DNA from: Diplonema papillatum
Taxonomy: Eukaryota > Euglenozoa > Diplonemea > Diplonemida > Diplonemidae
Reading direction: 5' to 3'
Length of the DNA stretch: 64,000 nt
Assembly: GCA_030068145.1 (NCBI GenBank)
Contig: JAPJBO010000106.1
Coordinates: forward strand, 248,001 to 312,000
Shown here: positions 1 to 10,800 of the stretch, in pieces
How the letters are laid out: each line of letters begins with the position of its first letter
How positions within the stretch are numbered: the first letter of the stretch is position 1
Translations under genes and position numbers: made by a program
Notes under the pieces: generated by a model
Told to the model about the DNA's origin: nothing
Databases searched by the model: none
What the model saw: only the letters and a program-made list of their open reading frames with translations

Positions 1-360
1 GTTAAAAGTCTTAGTGAGAGAACAACCCACGGTGGTGGAAGCGAAGAACGAATCAGATTGTGTTTGTATTGTATTTTACCCTCCACCTCTATATTTCCTC
101 CCTTCCATTCGGAGTCAAAGCAGCTACGTCGAGTATTTTTTTGAGGTCATTGTATGCAGTGGCTCATGATATCGGGTGCGCAGAGCGGTGACGATGTTCT
201 CTGCCACACTGACACGAACACGCAGTAGTGCGCACAAACAAATTTTTACATAAGAGCCAGCTTGGAAGGAAGTGCTCGACAATAACTGCCAGACAACGAA
301 CCGAAGGGATCCCAAGTACTGAAACTACCGAACCTCGTGTTGAAAGGACGAGAACCTCCG
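1..360. repeat. Dispersed repeat, copy 1 (segments A then B)
   Basis: Two blocks of this stretch recur near 39.2-39.5 kb. Block A (about 1-140) matches 39368-39508 closely, and block B (about 225-355) matches about 39210-39330. Here the order is A then B; at 39 kb it is B then A, so the two copies are circularly permuted. That is what a tandemly arrayed unit, or an element with repeated ends, would leave. No coding frame worth reporting was seen in either copy. The family is not recognised. Confidence 0.6.
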
Positions 361-460
361 GGGGCCCCGCCGCAAAAATTTGTCCTTGGGAATAAAATTG
401 GTCCCCCCCCGGAAAAAAAAAGGCTTCTCTTGGTTGGAAGCTCTTTTCTTTCGAATCCAG

Positions 461-961
461 CGGAAGCGTTGCAACTCGTGGCAACCGCACACAGATGACG
501 ACGCAAACGGGTACGACGGAACGATCCTTGCCCACGCGGGCCTCGTCCGTATGCAAGAGGAAGCATACAGCAGCAGGATTACTCAAGTGCTGCCCGAAGA
601 AAAGTATATGTACGCAGTCGCGCAAGGTGTCATCGCCGTTGAGTGCAGGGACAACGATTCGTGGCTCCTTGGGGTTCTCGATTCGGTGCAAGATCCTGAT
701 TCGAAGACCGTGACTCTCGCTGAACGAGCTTTACTGAGGGGGCTAGAAGGCGGATGCCACGTCCCGCTCGCCACGAGAGCGCTCAAGGAAGGCAGGCAAC
801 TGACGCTGCACGGGGCGGTGTTCTCGGTAGACGGCACCAAATCTGTGAAAGAGTCGATGACCATCGACCTCAACGACATGTCAGCCACAGAGCTGGGTCG
901 CACCCTCTCCGTCCGCATGGCGGAGAAAGGCGCCAAAGAACTCATCGCCGCATGTAAATGA
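461..961 (+). CDS. HMBS: Hydroxymethylbilane synthase (porphobilinogen deaminase), C-terminal exon
   Basis: The enzyme joins four porphobilinogens into hydroxymethylbilane in the haem/chlorophyll pathway. Seen here: a 166-residue tail with family landmarks in order, namely YDGTILAHAGLVRM, then MYAVAQGVIAVECR (the usual QGxxxxECR block), then ERALLRGLEGGCHVPLA. The Cys of EGGC is the residue to which the dipyrromethane cofactor is attached in this family. The start is taken as a 3' splice site (pyrimidine-rich tract, then CAG at 458-460) because the family's N-terminal two thirds are missing and sequence before it does not resemble the enzyme. The frame stays open further left, so the exact acceptor is inferred. 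Upstream exons must lie left of the window. The stop is at 959-961. The enzyme would act in a plastid or the cytosol; the targeting region is not visible. Confidence 0.87.
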   Translation, partial: RKRCNSWQPHTDDDANGYDGTILAHAGLVRMQEEAYSSRITQVLPEEKYMYAVAQGVIAVECRDNDSWLLGVLDSVQDPDSKTVTLAERALLRGLEGGCHVPLATRALKEGRQLTLHGAVFSVDGTKSVKESMTIDLNDMSATELGRTLSVRMAEKGAKELIAACK

Positions 962-2196
962 GCCACTCCGCTTTTACTTCGTTTGTGCGAACAATTGCAA
1001 GCCGGCTACCACGAGCACGCGACGAGGCCTGCGCCTCCCAGTGAGTTTTTCCAGACTGTCGTTGGTTGTTGCTGGGAAGCGTGCTCTTTTCCGCTCAGCG
1101 GATGCTGGACTTGGCCGGATTCCCCGGATTTCTGGGGGAGGTGGTAGTCCGCTTGTAAGCCAACCAATCTGTTGGTGGACCCCACTCTCTCTTTTGACCC
1201 CCCTCAGAACGCGACGACTGGAGCTACCGTTGCAAGGCAACTTTTGTATTCCGATTCATTTGGAATCCGGTGCCCAACACCTTCCTAGTGAGTGGTTCGG
1301 TACGCGCTCAGCATTCCCACGATGAATCGACAGAAGGGAGCTGCACTTTACAATCGCCGACACCCTCTGGGCGCTTTCAGTTTGCTGGAGCGGGATTGCT
1401 TGATCCAATTTGTATCTGAAGCCGGCACCGACGCGGGAAACTTACACCGCCTTTGTTACTAGTAAGCCCACATAAGAGCAACGAGCCTTGCCATCCAACT
1501 GTTACTAGTAAGCCCACATAAGAGCAACGAGCCTTGCCATCCAACAAGCTCTAACATACACAAAGCTGTTGAGTTCTGCAAAATTGCGGGAGGGGTGGCA
1601 CTCGCTCTCTGGGACGTAGCCCATTTGGCGCAAAAGCTCTGCTTTCTTTTTGTTTTGTGCGGCGTTGGCGCTATGGTGGCGGGTCGCTGATCGTGGATTG
1701 CAATTGAAACGAAAGACTAGCAAGTCAAAGAGGACGCAGAGTGTTTCGTAGCAAGTAGAAGTGGATATTGTCTGCGCAGCTACCCAGACTATGAGAGCAC
1801 ATCCGCTGGTTGGGCTATCAACCACGCGAAGAGAAGCTGTCGATGTGTCTCCCGTGAATGGCGCAAGTTGAAGAAGTGAGTATCTTTGTGCAGCGCAGTC
1901 TCCAAAAGTCCTGTCGGCTTAGAACGCAGAAGGAGAGAAAATGATGCGGACAAAGCAACACAACTGAGGAGGCGCAAGACAAGCTACGGATAGTTTAGAA
2001 CACCATGATCGCGTGACGAGAACAAAAAGCAGAAAGCGAACCACATGAGCCCACAGCACCCTTCACCGGTGGACAGGGAGGCAACTCAACTGTCGAGATC
2101 GAGAGAAGGGGGCGCGATGCTGCAGGTGGCCCGCAGATAGCGCTGGGGTTTCCTGGGGGGAAGAGCCGGAAGTGATGTTGCCACTCAGAGAGCAGG
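962..2196. other. Intergenic, no gene seen
   Basis: Between the HMBS stop and the tandem array upstream of the coiled-coil gene I see no open frame with credible protein composition on either strand. It contains the 46-bp tandem duplication listed separately. Confidence 0.5.
1455..1545. repeat. 46-bp tandem duplication
   Basis: A unit starting GTTACTAGTAAGCCCACATA is present twice head to tail (1455-1500 and 1501-1545). The two copies appear identical, so the duplication is recent. Confidence 0.9.
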
Positions 2197-2381
2197 CGCC
2201 GGGCACCCGCCATGACAGTTGTCCGGTTTACTGCAGGTATCCTCTGGGGCGGATGACGATGCCGGGGCACCCGCCATGACAGTTGTCCGGTTTCCTGCAG
2301 GTATCCTCTGGGGCGGATGACGATGCCGGGGCACCCGCCATGACAATTGTCCGGTTTACTGCAGGTATCCTCTGGGGCGGG
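2197..2381. repeat. 64-bp tandem array with an AG|GT junction in each unit
   Basis: Nearly three copies of a 64-bp unit lie just before the start codon at 2390. Each unit contains CTGCAGGTATCC, with the AG|GT junctions at 2236, 2300 and 2364, exactly 64 bp apart. Copies differ by only a few substitutions. Each unit therefore carries both an acceptor-like CAG and a donor-like GTATCC. The array falls in the presumed 5' UTR or promoter of the next gene. Confidence 0.85.
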
Positions 2382-2389
2382 GGTCATCT

Positions 2390-3983
2390 ATGGGCCGTGA
2401 AGATGATGGGCCGGCTGCGGAGGTCGCGCAGCTGCGGGCGGCTCTGGAGCAGCAAGAAGAGAGGGAAGACGAGATCATGCGCGAGGCGGAGCGGTCACGG
2501 GGCGAGCTCGACGAAACCCGGCGGCAGCTGCTGCTGGTGGTGGCGCAGAGGGACGCGCTGCACGCCGCGATGCGCGACGTGAAGGAGGGCATGAAGCGCC
2601 AAGGCACCCACAGCACGTCCGAGATCGGCACACTCGAGCGGCAAAACATCCAGCTCCGGACCGAAGTCGCAGGACACCTCACAACCATCGAACAACTCTC
2701 TTCCGAAAATCTGACTCTCAACCACACCATCGGCGAGCTCGGCTGCGCCACGAAAGAAGTCGAAGGGCAAGTCGACACGTGCGCCGAACTCCTCCGGATG
2801 CTCACCAACGGCGTCATCGGCGACGTTCCGTCCCTGGCTCAGGCAGTGCCCCCGGCGCCCGCGGCGGGGAGCGGACTTCTCGAAAAAAGCGGCAACCTGC
2901 TGCGGCACGTGCAGTTCTCGCAGCGGCTGTTCAACGCCCTTCAGGACAAGCTGGCCCATTCGCAGGCGGAAAACACCTCGCTCCGACAGCACATTTCAGA
3001 CTTCAAGCAAAAGGCCGTCGAGCAGGTCTCTTTTTTTTCAGTCATACCGATTATGAACATACTGCGGGCATTCGAACACCCGAAGATGAGCAGTTCGTTT
3101 CTACCGGAACCTTTTCTTTGGAGACACGTTTTCTGCACCCCAACTGCCTTTTTCTGCAGTGATGCGACTGGAACCGATTGCAGCGTCAATGCTCAACAAG
3201 GATGATCAGCGATCGCAAAAGGGAAACACGAACGGATGAGCAGAAGTCACCCAAACGAAGGTAGCAAGAAAGACCTAAAGGAACCAGATTGCACTGTCCA
3301 TCAACTAGTTCTTAGATTGTCGGCAACACAACACAACACAACACAACACAACACAACACAACACAACACAACACAACACAACACAACACAACACAACACA
3401 ACACAACACAACACAACACAACACAACACAACACAACACAACACAACACAACACAACACAACACAACACAACACAACACAACACAACACAACAGGCGAAT
3501 CTGCTCAGTGGATACCACGCCCTTCACCAAAAGTCTCCTTCGGATGTAGGGGAGAAGGCTCGCGGCAGTCGAGCGTGCGAAGACGCGGGTCGGGTCGAAG
3601 CACTGGAGCAAGAGCTGCGAATTTTGCGGGAAGAGAACGTGCAGCTGATCGAGCGCGACGTGGCCCTCGCCGCGCACGGCGAAGGCACGGCGCTCCACGC
3701 GCTGCGGCTGGAGCTGGCGAAGACGCGGGCGAAGCTGCGCGAGAAGAGCGACTCCGCCCGCAGCCTCAAGTCGCTCCTGCGGCAGCACCTGCAGGCCGGG
3801 CCGCCGCCGGCAGTCGTCGCGCCGCCCTCCCTCTCGCCGCAGTTCTTCAAGGCGCCCGCCATTTCGATCTCGGGGCTCACAGGCGTCACCGTGTCCAGCG
3901 TCGGAGGCAAGCTGCGCGACCACTCGCCTCTGCGCCTTCGCTCGTCGACCGGCGCCAAATTATCGCGCCTTGTCGGGTTGTAG
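2390..3983 (+). CDS. Coiled-coil protein, two exons
   Basis: Exons 2390-3025 and 3495-3983 join in phase 0 to give 374 residues. The join uses GAGCAG|GTCTCT and ACAACAG|GCGAAT, and downstream codons continue as charged heptad sequence. Seen: a long Glu/Arg/Gln/Leu-rich coiled coil over about residues 5-130 and again about 170-212, then a second coiled coil in exon 2 (EALEQELRILREENVQLIER, then a Leu-rich Arg/Lys helix), then a Pro/Ser-rich tail. No catalytic motif or membrane segment is seen, and I do not recognise a named family. A structural or scaffold role is an inference from coiled-coil content only. The first exon reads open past the donor to 3205, but that extension loses coiled-coil character, which supports splicing. 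The intron's 3' end is formed by an (AACAC)n array. Confidence 0.8.
3325..3493. repeat. (AACAC)n microsatellite at an intron 3' end
   Basis: About 34 uninterrupted copies of the pentamer AACAC run directly into the acceptor CAACAG at 3489-3494 of the coiled-coil gene. The tract has almost no pyrimidine run, so the acceptor context is unusual. Confidence 0.95.
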
Positions 3984-5073
3984 TCGCGATGCGAGGAGTC
4001 GGACGCGGATGGAAGAGGAGAGACCTCGTGGCGCGATCTCGAGAAGTTCGAATTGATTGACAGTGGGCTACCTCATACACGGTAACAGAGCAAGAACACC
4101 CAAGGCAGTGTTTTCTTGAAGGATACATGAGCGTTGTCGCAGCGGCAGGATTCAACAACAAATACCGGCTGAAACCCGACTCGCCGCATGAGCTGACGCG
4201 TGGGATAAAGCTACTTTCATCACTCTCACGCAATGAGACACAATGACTTGCAGCAGAGCCACAGCACCTCAAAAGATGTTGTACAAACACAACTCGCCGT
4301 CTCCCCTCCGAGACGGATTTCCTTAGCTCTCGTAGCTTAGGTGTTTCTGGCTGCGACGAGCTACGACCAGCCACCTGACGAACCAGACTCAAATCGTTGT
4401 CCTGTCTATGAGGCTCCGTGCAGATAGGACACGGTGTTGAGCACATACCTTTCCAGGCTTATTCTGCTCGACGCAAGCACTGTTTGCTCCGGCGCTGTAA
4501 ACTATCCTCTTGTCGTATCGCTTCCCCCTGCCTTCGACTTGTTGTACGTGTAGATGTACCCCCCAGCAGACATATCGAGTCTTTTTCAGTGTCCCTCTGT
4601 TCCACTTTTCTGCTGTAAATACATACCATATTGCCAGCTCGTAACATGCCGTACGAGAAGAGGTTCCCATGCTGGAACTTGACCCGCTTGAACTTGACCC
4701 GCACTGCGAGTTGCCGCTTCTCCTAATTTGTACTCTCAGTGCGGGGCCGCGAGACGTAGTCAAGCACTTGCACGGATCATCATATGCAAGCGAAGGCATG
4801 GTCGAACCCACCTATTATTAATTGGGGTGAATCCGACGCGAGAAAAGCAGGAGCTGATACTCGATACTCATTCTGCTCAGGCAACAACACAAGTGCGGCG
4901 CACCGACAATCCGATATTGAAATATCCGCGTTTCGAGTGATTTTTCACGCAGCAAGAACAGAGACAGGGGGAGGGGGTCGGCCGAAGAAAGAGGGAAGCC
5001 GCCAAAAGAGGTCCGCGAGCGAGAATCAAGCCGGCGACGTCGTCGACGGCTCAAATGGCGGACGATAGGCAGG
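3984..5073. other. Intergenic with a transposon remnant
   Basis: No credible coding frame on either strand. The part at about 4345-4470 is similar to the tail region of the pogo-like elements further right, sharing AACCAGACT, GTCCTGTCT and GGTGTTGAGCACATACC in the same order (compare 31980-32125). Confidence 0.5.
4345..4470. repeat. Short remnant of a pogo-like element tail
   Basis: The block order AACCAGACT, GTCCTGTCT, AGGAC, GGTGTTGAGCACATACC matches 31985-32120 inside the TA-flanked element, with an internal deletion here. No ends or target duplication can be defined, so this is a decayed fragment. Confidence 0.5.
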
Positions 5074-6990
5074 ATGAAGAATGAAGCGGAGGAAGAATGG
5101 TGCACCGGGACGCCGTACGACGAGGTGGTCACAGCGTCGCCCCGCCGGCTCCGGCACCGCGCGCCCGTGAGCTCCTCGACCGTGGACTTTTCCCTGTCGC
5201 TTACGACCCTGTGGCGGCAGCCTGCGGCACCCAAGCAGAGGGGTAGCATCGCTCGATCGCCGCTTGCCGTGAAGCACCGGACGCTCGATGCGCCGAGGGC
5301 GAAGCCGGTGGAGATCGAGATGCTGTACCAACCCTCGGCTCGGTTGACGTGGCTGCTCCTCAGCAGTGCCTTTGGCAAGCACGCCGCGTCCATCGAACAC
5401 AACGCGCACGTGTTCTGGACTCTCGACGACTTGGCCCCGGAACTCGGCCTCGCACCGGAGTCGCCGTTGCTGGACATCTCCGCCAGCCAACGGCCCAGCA
5501 ACTTCCGCCAGTTCCCACGCTCGTCCGTCAGCCCCGCGACCCCCTATACCTTTCCCGTAACACCGTCCGTCCCCGCTCCCCCGTCCGCCTCGAGGACGGT
5601 CCGGTTGCAGAACAGCAACCTTCTCACCCCGCTCGGCTCCCACGCGCACTACACCGATTCTGCCTTCGACGATGCCTGCAACGCCCTATCCCCCGGAGAT
5701 GCAACCGAGATCAGAACCCCTACGATCAGTCCTCCCCCGCACGGCAAATCCCCCAGCGCGGGCCCGTCTCCGCCACGCCGCAGCCTGCACGCTGAGCACC
5801 TCGCCAGGAGTAGCACGCAGCACGACGCCGGCTTCCCGTCCGTCGTCCTGCCCAAACACTCTGCGGCGAGCAGTGCGCGTACGTCACCCAAAAAAAGCCT
5901 GCAGCTCCGCGCTGAAAACCTCGCCCGCTTGTCAGCCAGACGGTCAAGCACCGACGAGCCGCCAACGGGTAGCCCGCAGAGCGTCCTCGCCTGCCACTCC
6001 GTCGTTCGCCGCCGGCTGCCCGCCAAAGTGTCGTGGTGCACTGGCCCACCCGCGTTCAAAGCGGGGCTCTTGTACTTCGGCGACACGCGTTCGTTCTTGA
6101 TGCGGGCCACGCCAGTCCGGCAGATGCCCGTCGACGGAAGCTGCAGGGGGGAAAAAGTCGAGCACCCGGACGGCGCAGAGGAGGCGGTTGTGTACTGCAT
6201 CAAAGAGTACGCCATCGGCGAGGAGCGCGGCGTGATGCAAGTGATCACCGAAGTCGAAGACGGGAGGACGCAGCAGGTCTGCCTGCTGCGGCTGTTCAAC
6301 CTGCTGGACGCCGGCGACGCGGGGGGCGCGAGGGTGATCGCGAAGCATTACTACATCCCGTTGCCGGTGAGGCCGATGGTGCCGCAGGAGGCGGGGTTTG
6401 GGCGTGCTGGGCACACGGTCTTCGTGGAGAAGATGCTGCGGTACCAGTGGTATGAGCTGGCCGCGCACGCGGAGTCTGTGAGGGGGGCGCTGCGAGCTTT
6501 CAGCAAAGCCAGCGCGTTTGCGGTGGCGGCGCGGAAGCTGCGCTCGCGGGCGATCGTGATCCAGCGCTTCTGGCGCCGGTGCCTGTCCTTCGCCCACTCC
6601 CGGCGGCAGCTGCAGAAGGCGGCCATCCTGCAGCAGACCGCGCTCCTCCTGCGGTCATTCCTGCACGAGGACGACCGCTTGGCCTCTTCCCTCACCGGGA
6701 CGCCGCCGACCCAGAACGGCGCGCCCGCCCCCAGCTTCGCGTCGAACCCGCGCACGGTTCGCTTCCACTCCGGCAAGACGCTTTCCCCCTCGTCATCGGC
6801 GCCCCTGCCTGGTCCGCCGATGTCGAGACCCGTGCACTCGTCGGCCTCGTTCACGCTGAGTGCGCCCCCTACTAGTAGTAGTAGTAGAAAACAGCAGCTG
6901 CCGACGGTGCAGCTGCACAACGACGCACAGAGGAAGTCGAGTCGCCGCGCGTCTAAGCCTGTCGCAACCGGCTTCCTGCCTGCCATCTAG
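5074..6990 (+). CDS. Hypothetical protein with IQ motif, 638 residues
   Basis: A single long frame from ATG 5074 to TAG 6990. The first ~300 residues are Pro/Ser/Ala-rich and look disordered. Two similar short blocks, SLHAEHLARSS and SLQLRAENLARLSARRSS (about residues 235 and 275), suggest an internal repeat. Residues ~315-470 look folded, with hydrophobic strands such as EAVVYCIKEYAIGEERGVMQ and QVCLLRLFNLLDAG. An IQ-type calmodulin-binding motif follows at about 492-505 (RAIVIQRFWRRC), with a helical Arg/Gln-rich stretch after it, then a disordered Ser/Pro tail. IQ motifs in general bind calmodulin or EF-hand light chains; that this one does is inference. I do not recognise the middle domain. 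The start is the first Met after the upstream stop; another exon further upstream is possible. Confidence 0.75.
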   Translation: MKNEAEEEWCTGTPYDEVVTASPRRLRHRAPVSSSTVDFSLSLTTLWRQPAAPKQRGSIARSPLAVKHRTLDAPRAKPVEIEMLYQPSARLTWLLLSSAFGKHAASIEHNAHVFWTLDDLAPELGLAPESPLLDISASQRPSNFRQFPRSSVSPATPYTFPVTPSVPAPPSASRTVRLQNSNLLTPLGSHAHYTDSAFDDACNALSPGDATEIRTPTISPPPHGKSPSAGPSPPRRSLHAEHLARSSTQHDAGFPSVVLPKHSAASSARTSPKKSLQLRAENLARLSARRSSTDEPPTGSPQSVLACHSVVRRRLPAKVSWCTGPPAFKAGLLYFGDTRSFLMRATPVRQMPVDGSCRGEKVEHPDGAEEAVVYCIKEYAIGEERGVMQVITEVEDGRTQQVCLLRLFNLLDAGDAGGARVIAKHYYIPLPVRPMVPQEAGFGRAGHTVFVEKMLRYQWYELAAHAESVRGALRAFSKASAFAVAARKLRSRAIVIQRFWRRCLSFAHSRRQLQKAAILQQTALLLRSFLHEDDRLASSLTGTPPTQNGAPAPSFASNPRTVRFHSGKTLSPSSSAPLPGPPMSRPVHSSASFTLSAPPTSSSSRKQQLPTVQLHNDAQRKSSRRASKPVATGFLPAI

Positions 6991-7145
6991 TGGCCTGTCA
7001 TCTAGGCCTGCCCAAGTGGCCTGTCACCTGTCATCTGGGCCTGCCCAAGTGGCCTGTCACCTGTCATCTAGGCCTGCCCAAGTGGCCTGTCGTCTACGGG
7101 CCATCTCGTGGCCTGTCATCTAGTGGCCATCTAGTGGCCTACTAT
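6991..7145. repeat. Minisatellite of GGCCTGTCATCT-type units
   Basis: Right after the stop codon at 6990 there are about three to four copies of a ~33-bp unit built on GCCTGCCCAAGTGGCCTGTC and variants of GTGGCCTGTCATCTAG. It is transcribed if the 3' UTR of the preceding gene extends this far. Confidence 0.85.
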
Positions 7146-7821
7146 AGTGCAACAGACCTGCTTTTGTATACTCCTTTTGCACACGCATTGCTTGCTGCAT
7201 TCAGAAACTCGAAGGCTTCGACCAGTGTATTCCGCCCGCGGCTCTCTGGCTTCGGTTCAGCTGTTTTCACAGCAAGGAACTAGAATCAGGAAGCGACGCC
7301 ATTTCGTGTCTTTCGCATCATTTCAGTCTCTTTTCTCTCACCGGTGGTTCCTCGGTGAGTCTGTCGAGTTTTTGAGTGCGGGCGCTTGCTGAGAAGTCAT
7401 GAGCAGGCGCGCTGAGAAGTCATAAGGGAGTAGTGCTCTCCTTAGTAGGGAGCCGCGCAAACCTGCTGGCGCCGCAAATACGAAGCTTAGCTCACACCGG
7501 CATCAACAAGGCTCGTACCCCCGTCATTTTGCCGGTTTCCCGTGGTTCGATCTGTTCTGATGTGCACCAATGGATTCAGCTGCCGCCCCTTGATTGATTG
7601 AACCCCCTCAAAAAGAAAGAAAGAGATTGACCAGTCGGTAACAAAGCAGGAAATAACACAAAAGAAGCAACACAAATACCAACCACCTCACTCTAAGGAC
7701 GAGAAAGACGTTGTCGCGACCCACCGAACGAGAGCGTCGGTCACCGGGACCGATTAGAGACGAAACAAGCAAAGGCGAACCACCCCCTCCCGTTCCCCAC
7801 GGCTAAGAACGGGGCTCGGGC
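7146..7821. other. Intergenic or 5' UTR, no gene seen
   Basis: No credible coding frame. The last ~150 bases before ATG 7822 could be 5' UTR of the following gene, but no promoter motif can be named. Confidence 0.45.
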
Positions 7822-10800
7822 ATGGCTAGGGTTCAGGGTTCCGTGCAGGCTCAGACGATGCATCAGGTCAGCTTCGGAGACGGACCTCCGCTGCTATCCA
7901 GGCCGGGGTTTCCCCAACTGAGCAACGTCGTGATGAACGGCGGCGGGATGCGCATGCAGCCGGCCCCGCCGCTGGTGCCGCAGACCATTTTCCCGGCTCC
8001 ACCCAGTGCGCCGCAACCGTTGCACCACCCGTTGCCGCAGCAGCAGCAGCAGCAGCAGCAACGCGTGTTTCAAAGCATGCTGCCAACCATGCAGCCAACC
8101 ATCCAGCCCATGCAGCCGCTGCAAGTTGACCGCCAGCCGAGCTACCTCCAGTCCGCTCCCCAGCAGTTACAGTTCCAGCTTAGCCCGCCCAACAGCCCTT
8201 CTTGCGCAACCCACCCGACGCTCCCCGGGAACAACCGCGGGTCGTCGTCGGGCGCAATCAACGACAGATTACCCATCTCCCCCGGATCCCCTAACCGCTC
8301 CTCACGCCGCGACTCGAGCACTTATTCGATGTCTCCGACCAACGGTGGCTACCGCAGTGGCAAAGGTACGTCCCTTTTTCGAGACTGAACATGCAATGTG
8401 ACTAGCCTCTATTCGAGCCATCCCGGCTTTTCTCCAGTGAAAAAGTGTATTGTTTTTGGACTAGATACTAGCGCGGAGCTAACTTTTTCCCCTGCCCAAA
8501 AGCATAGGGGTGGCAGAGTGAGCTGGCTTCGGCCTTCAGGCCGGTAGGCCCGGGTTCGGACCCCGCCCATGACACTTTTCCGGTCGAAGATTGTTTTCGA
8601 GGTTTGTTGCGTTTCGGGGTCTAATGTGCCCGAAACTTGCGTTTTTTTATCGGAGTTTCTCAGTATGCGGTATTTGGGTCACCCCGCCGGCCCCTGGAGG
8701 GGGCGGGCGGGAAAAAGCTGCCCCAGGGGGGCGGCGGGGGGGGTCCGGGGGGGCCCCGGGTACGAGCACCGACCTCAGCTTCACCCGGACTTTACCACCC
8801 TGGCCGAATTTCGCTTCGTGCCCGAACTTTTTTTTAGTACCAGCGCTTAGCACCAGAACTTAGCTTCGCCCGAACTTAGCGTCGTCCGAACTGAGCTTCA
8901 CCAGAACTTAGCATTGCCAGAACTTAGCTTCGCCCGAACTTTACCCCCGGACTTTAACTGCTGCTTTCATCCTCGCCACGCGCCGGCCTTAGCCGAGCAC
9001 ACGTACTTTTGGTGTTAACACTGTTAGTAACAGTCTTGCGGGTCGCCCTGTGTTTTGGTGGTGGGGCTTGCGGGTTTGCGGGGTTTCTTGTCACCGACCC
9101 GGCTCTCTCGTGAAATGAAAGCGAGAATGTGGGGTAAGCCCTGATTATTAGATTCACGGTTAAACGAAGCTAGCGCACAAGGTTTGTCTGATCTCGCACC
9201 TACTTTCCGATACCAAATAGATGCTGTATTCAAACTCTCCTTGCGCAAGAGCACAAGGTTTGCTGATGGATCTTCGGGCCATTGCCATACAGATCCGAAC
9301 GGCAGCCTTTTCTTTTTTGTATGAGCACCTGCTTTGTTGGAAATTTTTGAGGAGGCTGCCAGCTGCAAAAAGATCAACGGAGGTAAATGTGCTGTAGCCC
9401 ACACGAAACACAGGTAGAACTGGGTTTAGTAGCGGTGAGCGTGCGTTCAACAAAAACGACCCACTTCGTAGTTGGATTGTTTCTCTCCTGGCCTCCTTCG
9501 AAGTAAGCACAAAGCACCCCCTCGAGTATTTCTTGCCAACACAAATCGGGAAAGCATGGTTTCCCGAAACATGATCAGCAACATCAAAAGCGCCAACTCC
9601 GGCGCCGCCACTCAATGTAGCAGAGCCGCAACCTGCAGCGCGCCTCCGGAGCGACTTACGCCCGCCATAGCAGCACGAAGAGAAGTGAGGAGACCGGAAA
9701 CTCCCCGGAGAGGTGGTCCCTGCACTCTAACTCGTCTCTCTCTCAAAAGGGAAAAACACAATTTCGCAGGACAACCGCGGTCGCCTGCGTCGGCGTTCGT
9801 GCACGGGGGCTGGTTGTATGCGCACGGCATGAACCGCAAGTTGCGGCGGGCGATCCTGTTCAGCAACGCGGCCGACGCGGCGGCGATCGAAGGCGTCCAC
9901 CGCGTTTGGGTAGGGGGCCACGTGCCGAGCGGCTCGGTGTCGGAGGCCGCGGTGGCAGACGCGTTGAAAATCAGCCCGACCGACCTGCCTCCGGACGGGA
10001 CCGCGCCCCCCCCAGGCTCGGCTGCGCCGGTTGCAACCCTCCCGCAGAACTCGTTCAGCGGAAGCCTCCCGCACAAGGAGGTCCAAGACACCTCGTTCAT
10101 GACTGGCAACGTCAGCAGCAACAACCACCCCATCAGCAACATCAACATCAACATCAACCACGCCGGCATGACACACACGCAGCCGTCTTTGTACAGCCCC
10201 AGTTCCAGCTCAGCGGGGTCGAGTATCCCGTCGTCGGCCACCCCGATGAACAATTCATCCGGCGCGGCGTTGTGCATCAACAGCGCCAACACCAGCGCCA
10301 CGCAGCTGCCGCAGCCCTTTTTCTGCCGCCCGCACACCAACGGCAGCAGCAACAACAACAACCTCAACAACATCAACAACATCAACAACATCAACAACAT
10401 CAACAACATCAACAACATCAACAACATCAACAGCATCAACAACATCAACAGCATCAACAACACCAACACCGGCAACCACAACGGCCACGCCCTCAACGGT
10501 GCCGTCAGCATGAACCACAGCCACAACAACAACAGCCACAGCAACAATAACAACACCAACAACAACACGCTTGTGGTGGACGCGAATGGTAACCTGGACG
10601 ACTCGTTTGTTGGCAGCGCGAACGGTTCGTGGCACTTCACTACCGAGCAGATGTCGATGGACTCGAGCAGGACGGGCGGGTCGCCGGCCCACTTCTTCCG
10701 ATCGGCAACGACGCCGACCGCGGCCTTCAACGGCGCCGGCAGCGGGAACAGCATCAGCGTGCCGCCCAACCCGGGGCTGAGCCACAGCGTCAGCTTCCCG

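Larger units (their letters stand above)
8366..9769. other. 1.4-kb first intron of the Gln/Asn-rich gene
   Basis: Bounded by GTACGT and TTTCGCAG, with the flanking codons in matching phase. It contains the tRNA-like block, G/C homopolymer runs (8694-8760) and a degenerate tandem array (8840-8950). No independent gene seen. Confidence 0.75.

Noticed and set aside
3301..3923. Long minus-strand frames over the (AACAC)n array giving runs of LCCVV repeats
   Set aside because: They are the translation of the microsatellite and the complement of the coiled-coil exon; no independent support.
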